From Spongospora subterranea f. sp. subterranea (Eukaryota > Endomyxa: Phytomyxea > Phytomyxea > Plasmodiophorida), in contig JAUGWO010000026.1 in the NCBI GenBank assembly GCA_049724395.1, forward strand, positions 1 through 64,000: a DNA stretch of 64,000 nucleotides, written 5' to 3'. A program made the translations under genes and the position numbers. Below the pieces are notes generated by a model, which made no database searches, had not been told where the DNA came from, and was given only the letters and a program-made list of their open reading frames with translations. Positions 61,969 through 64,000 of the stretch are shown here, one piece after another (the stretch's first letter is position 1; every line of letters begins with the position of its first letter).

Positions 61969-64000
61969 TTATTGACCTCCTAGTCCATGACTCACCGCCG
62001 TAGAGAATGTTGACGCATCTCCAACGCTCCCACTCGGCAGCATATCTCGTAGGCGTGTGAATGCCGTCGAACCAAGTGCCTTTGTCAACATGTCTGCAAC
62101 CATCCTCTCTGTTGGGCAATACATCAGCTTAATATCCCCCGTTGCTATCCTTTCTCGCGTGAAGTGATGCCGGATGTCTATATGTTTGGCACGTCTTGAT
62201 GTCATGACGTTATTCGCTAACGCAATCGTTCCTTGATTGTCTTGGTAAATCGTGGTGGCCATGCTAGGTGTGCAGCCTACTTCAGTTAGAAAATTTCGTA
62301 ACCAGAGTACCTCTTGAGTGGCCGCCGCTAGCGCCATGTACTCTGCCTCCATAGTCGATAGAGCCACCGTCTGTTGTCGTTTCGTCTTCCAGGCGATTGG
62401 TCCGCCGTATAGGCAAAGGAATCCGGTCGTTGATCGTCTGTCGTCGAGGTCGTTACCCCAGTCTGCATCCGCGTAGCAGGTCAATGTCGCTGGTGCAATG
62501 CCGCCTAAAGTTAGTCCATGCTCGATTGTGCCTCTCAGATATCTGAATATTCGTTTTACCGCGATTACGTGTGCTGACGTGGGCCTTTGGCAGAATCGTG
62601 CCACATTGGATACTGCAGCCATGATGTCGGGCCTTGTCGCCGTCGCCGCGTACATCAATGCTCCCACTGCTTGCCGGAATGGGTATGCAGTTTCGGCTTC
62701 GTCTTCGCTTGTGTTTTAGCGAATTCCTTCCGATATCCATAGGTGTTGACACCGGTTTGCTGTCGTGCATCCCGAATTCTAGCAACATCTTCTCAAGATA
62801 TCGTTTCTGGGATAATCTTATCTCTCGTCGTTCTCGTGTCCGATTGATTTCCATTCCCAAGATGTGAGAAATGTCCTGCAAATCTTTCATCTTGAATTGT
62901 GCTGAGAGTTCGCCCTTTATCGTGTTGATTGATTCAGTATTCTTCGATATTATGATTAAGTCATCGACGTATACGCCTATCGTCACGTTTTCGCCGTTTT
63001 GCTGCCTTTCGAAGATACATGGGTCGCTCTTGAGTTGTCGAAATCCAATCTTGGTAAGGAAAGAGGAAAATGTATTCCACCACGCTCGTCCGGATTGACG
63101 CAGTCCATAAATTGCCTTGTGTAGCCGACACACCAGTTGTTCATTTCCGGATTGTACGAATCCTTCTGGCTGTCGAATATATATCTCCTCGTCGATCTTT
63201 CCATTGAGATATGCCGTATCGACATCCATCTGATGAATCTCATGGTCTCGATTTGCTGCAATACATAACAGTAAACGTAGGGTCGTACTTGACATAACGG
63301 GAGCGAATGTTTCGTAGAAGTCGATTCCTGGCCGTTGTCTAAATCCTTGCGCCACCAACCGGGCCTTGTGCCGAATTGGGTTGCCGTGTACATCTTCTTT
63401 GATTTTGAATACCCACTTTGTGCCTATTGCCGTCCGCCCCTTCGGCAAGTTCGTGAGCGACCAAGTCCCATTGCTGATCAAGGATTGATATTCTTGCAGC
63501 ATCGCTTTCTCCCACTCAATCGCGTCCGACCGTTGTAAAGCCTCTGTTCGTGTTACTGGTTCTCGATCTATCATGTTAACGAATTCTTCGTGAAATCGCG
63601 CAGGTTGAGCTCGAACACGATCTGGTCGTCTATGTAGGTTCCCATTGTCGTCGCCGTTTTGTAACATTTCGTTTTCGATTATATGCACGTGATCGTCGTC
63701 GTTTTCGGTATCTGGTTTCCTTTGGGTGTGGTCCTGATCGTTTGTGGATTCCTCGAAGTCGTCGCATTCTTGAGCGTTGCCTCCGCTTCTACCGTATCCC
63801 AGGATGTTTTCGTTGAACTTTACGTCTTTGCTGACGAACAATCTTCGCGTTTGTAGGTCCACGAGTCTGTATGCCTTGCGTCCACTCTCATATCCCACCA
63901 AGATGGCCTCTCTGCTTCGCGGCGTCATCTTCTTTGTCAATTCCGCCGGTATCATCGCATACGCTCGACATCCCCAGACTCTCGCGTGGCTGAAGTTCGG
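61969..64000 (-). mobile_element. Ty1/copia LTR retrotransposon, 3' part
   Basis: The window holds the 3' end of an element: the end of integrase, reverse transcriptase and RNase H, in the copia order (integrase before RT). It runs off the right edge, so gag, protease, the integrase core and the 5' LTR are outside. It is the only transposon recognised in the window. Confidence 0.93.
61969..64000 (-). CDS. Copia polyprotein, partial (IN C-terminus, RT, RNase H)
   Basis: From the right edge: VWGCRAYAMIPAELTKK and ILVGYESGRKAYRLVD are the end of the integrase region. RT starts around GTWSLTNLPKGRTAIGTKWV, with HQMDVDTAYLNG and the catalytic GVYVDDLIIISKN, all intact. RNase H follows: YADADWGNDLDDRRSTTGFL, STMEAEYMALAAATQE, IYQDNQGTIALANN, KHIDIRHHFTRE and MVADMLTKALG; stop at 61969. 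The RT and RNase H parts lie in different frames. Removing one base from an A4 run (T4 at 62714-62717 on +) joins MDIGRNSL to NTSEDEAETAYPFRQAVGAL. A recently active copy would have one frame, so the break is either an error or early decay. Confidence 0.92.

Overview
The window is nuclear DNA from a eukaryote with compact genes. Almost every multi-exon gene has GT-AG introns of about 45-70 bp, intergenic gaps are short, and both strands are used about equally. Two gene types point to a motile cilium or flagellum: a DNAAF1/LRRC50-type dynein assembly LRR protein (48136-49167, -) and a CDKL-family kinase with an intact TDY activation loop (13001-15569, -). Together with the intron size and the fungal/opisthokont-like core genes, this suggests a zoosporic (chytrid-grade) fungus or a close flagellated opisthokont relative. 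That placement is inference. Two genes do not look Dikarya-like: a fused OPRT-OMPDC UMP synthase, and a stand-alone membrane-anchored trehalose-phosphatase of plant/protist type.

Layout. 1-3863 (-): splicing helicase PRP22/DHX8, cut by the left edge and carrying several frame breaks. 4639-6559 (+): a likely seven-pass membrane protein and a secreted Cys-rich protein. 6771-9930: divergent pair RUVBL1 (-) and CWC27 cyclophilin (+). 9999-16978 (-): pantothenate kinase, trehalose-phosphatase, CDKL kinase and a BAR-like protein. 17364-21640: CCDC25 (+) convergent with UMP synthase (-), then a VOC/glyoxalase-like gene (-). 21724-23076 (+): an unresolved gene. 23504 (+): histone H2A. 24164-25738 (-): rhomboid protease. 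26359-27072 (+): XLF-like gene. 27129-29171 (-): PH-domain orphan. 29706-30785 (+): UBL-PUB-RING protein. 31478-33742 (+): phosphatidylserine decarboxylase and an NR2C2AP-like protein. 34334-39155 (+): RPB2. 39802-45036 (+): GBF1/Gea-type Sec7 ARF-GEF. 45104-50849 (-): mitochondrial IF-2, DNAAF1 and HIBCH. 51153-53528 (-): SPT20. 54122-59854 (+): a large coiled-coil protein. 59938-60567 (+): a secreted protein. 60823-61339 (-): a basic/acidic protein. 61969-64000 (-): a Ty1/copia element running off the right edge.

There is no operon-like logic; these are mostly independent housekeeping genes for splicing (PRP22, CWC27), transcription and chromatin (RPB2, RUVBL1, SPT20, H2A), trafficking (GBF1), mitochondria (IF-2, HIBCH) and pyrimidine, CoA, trehalose and phospholipid metabolism. 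A recurring oddity is single-base frame disruption inside genes that should be essential (PRP22, RPB2, PSD, GBF1, CDKL), often at short homopolymers. This most likely reflects assembly or sequencing error, but it must be resolved before any gene here is called a pseudogene. I found no CRISPR array, and no tRNA or rRNA gene that I could recognise.
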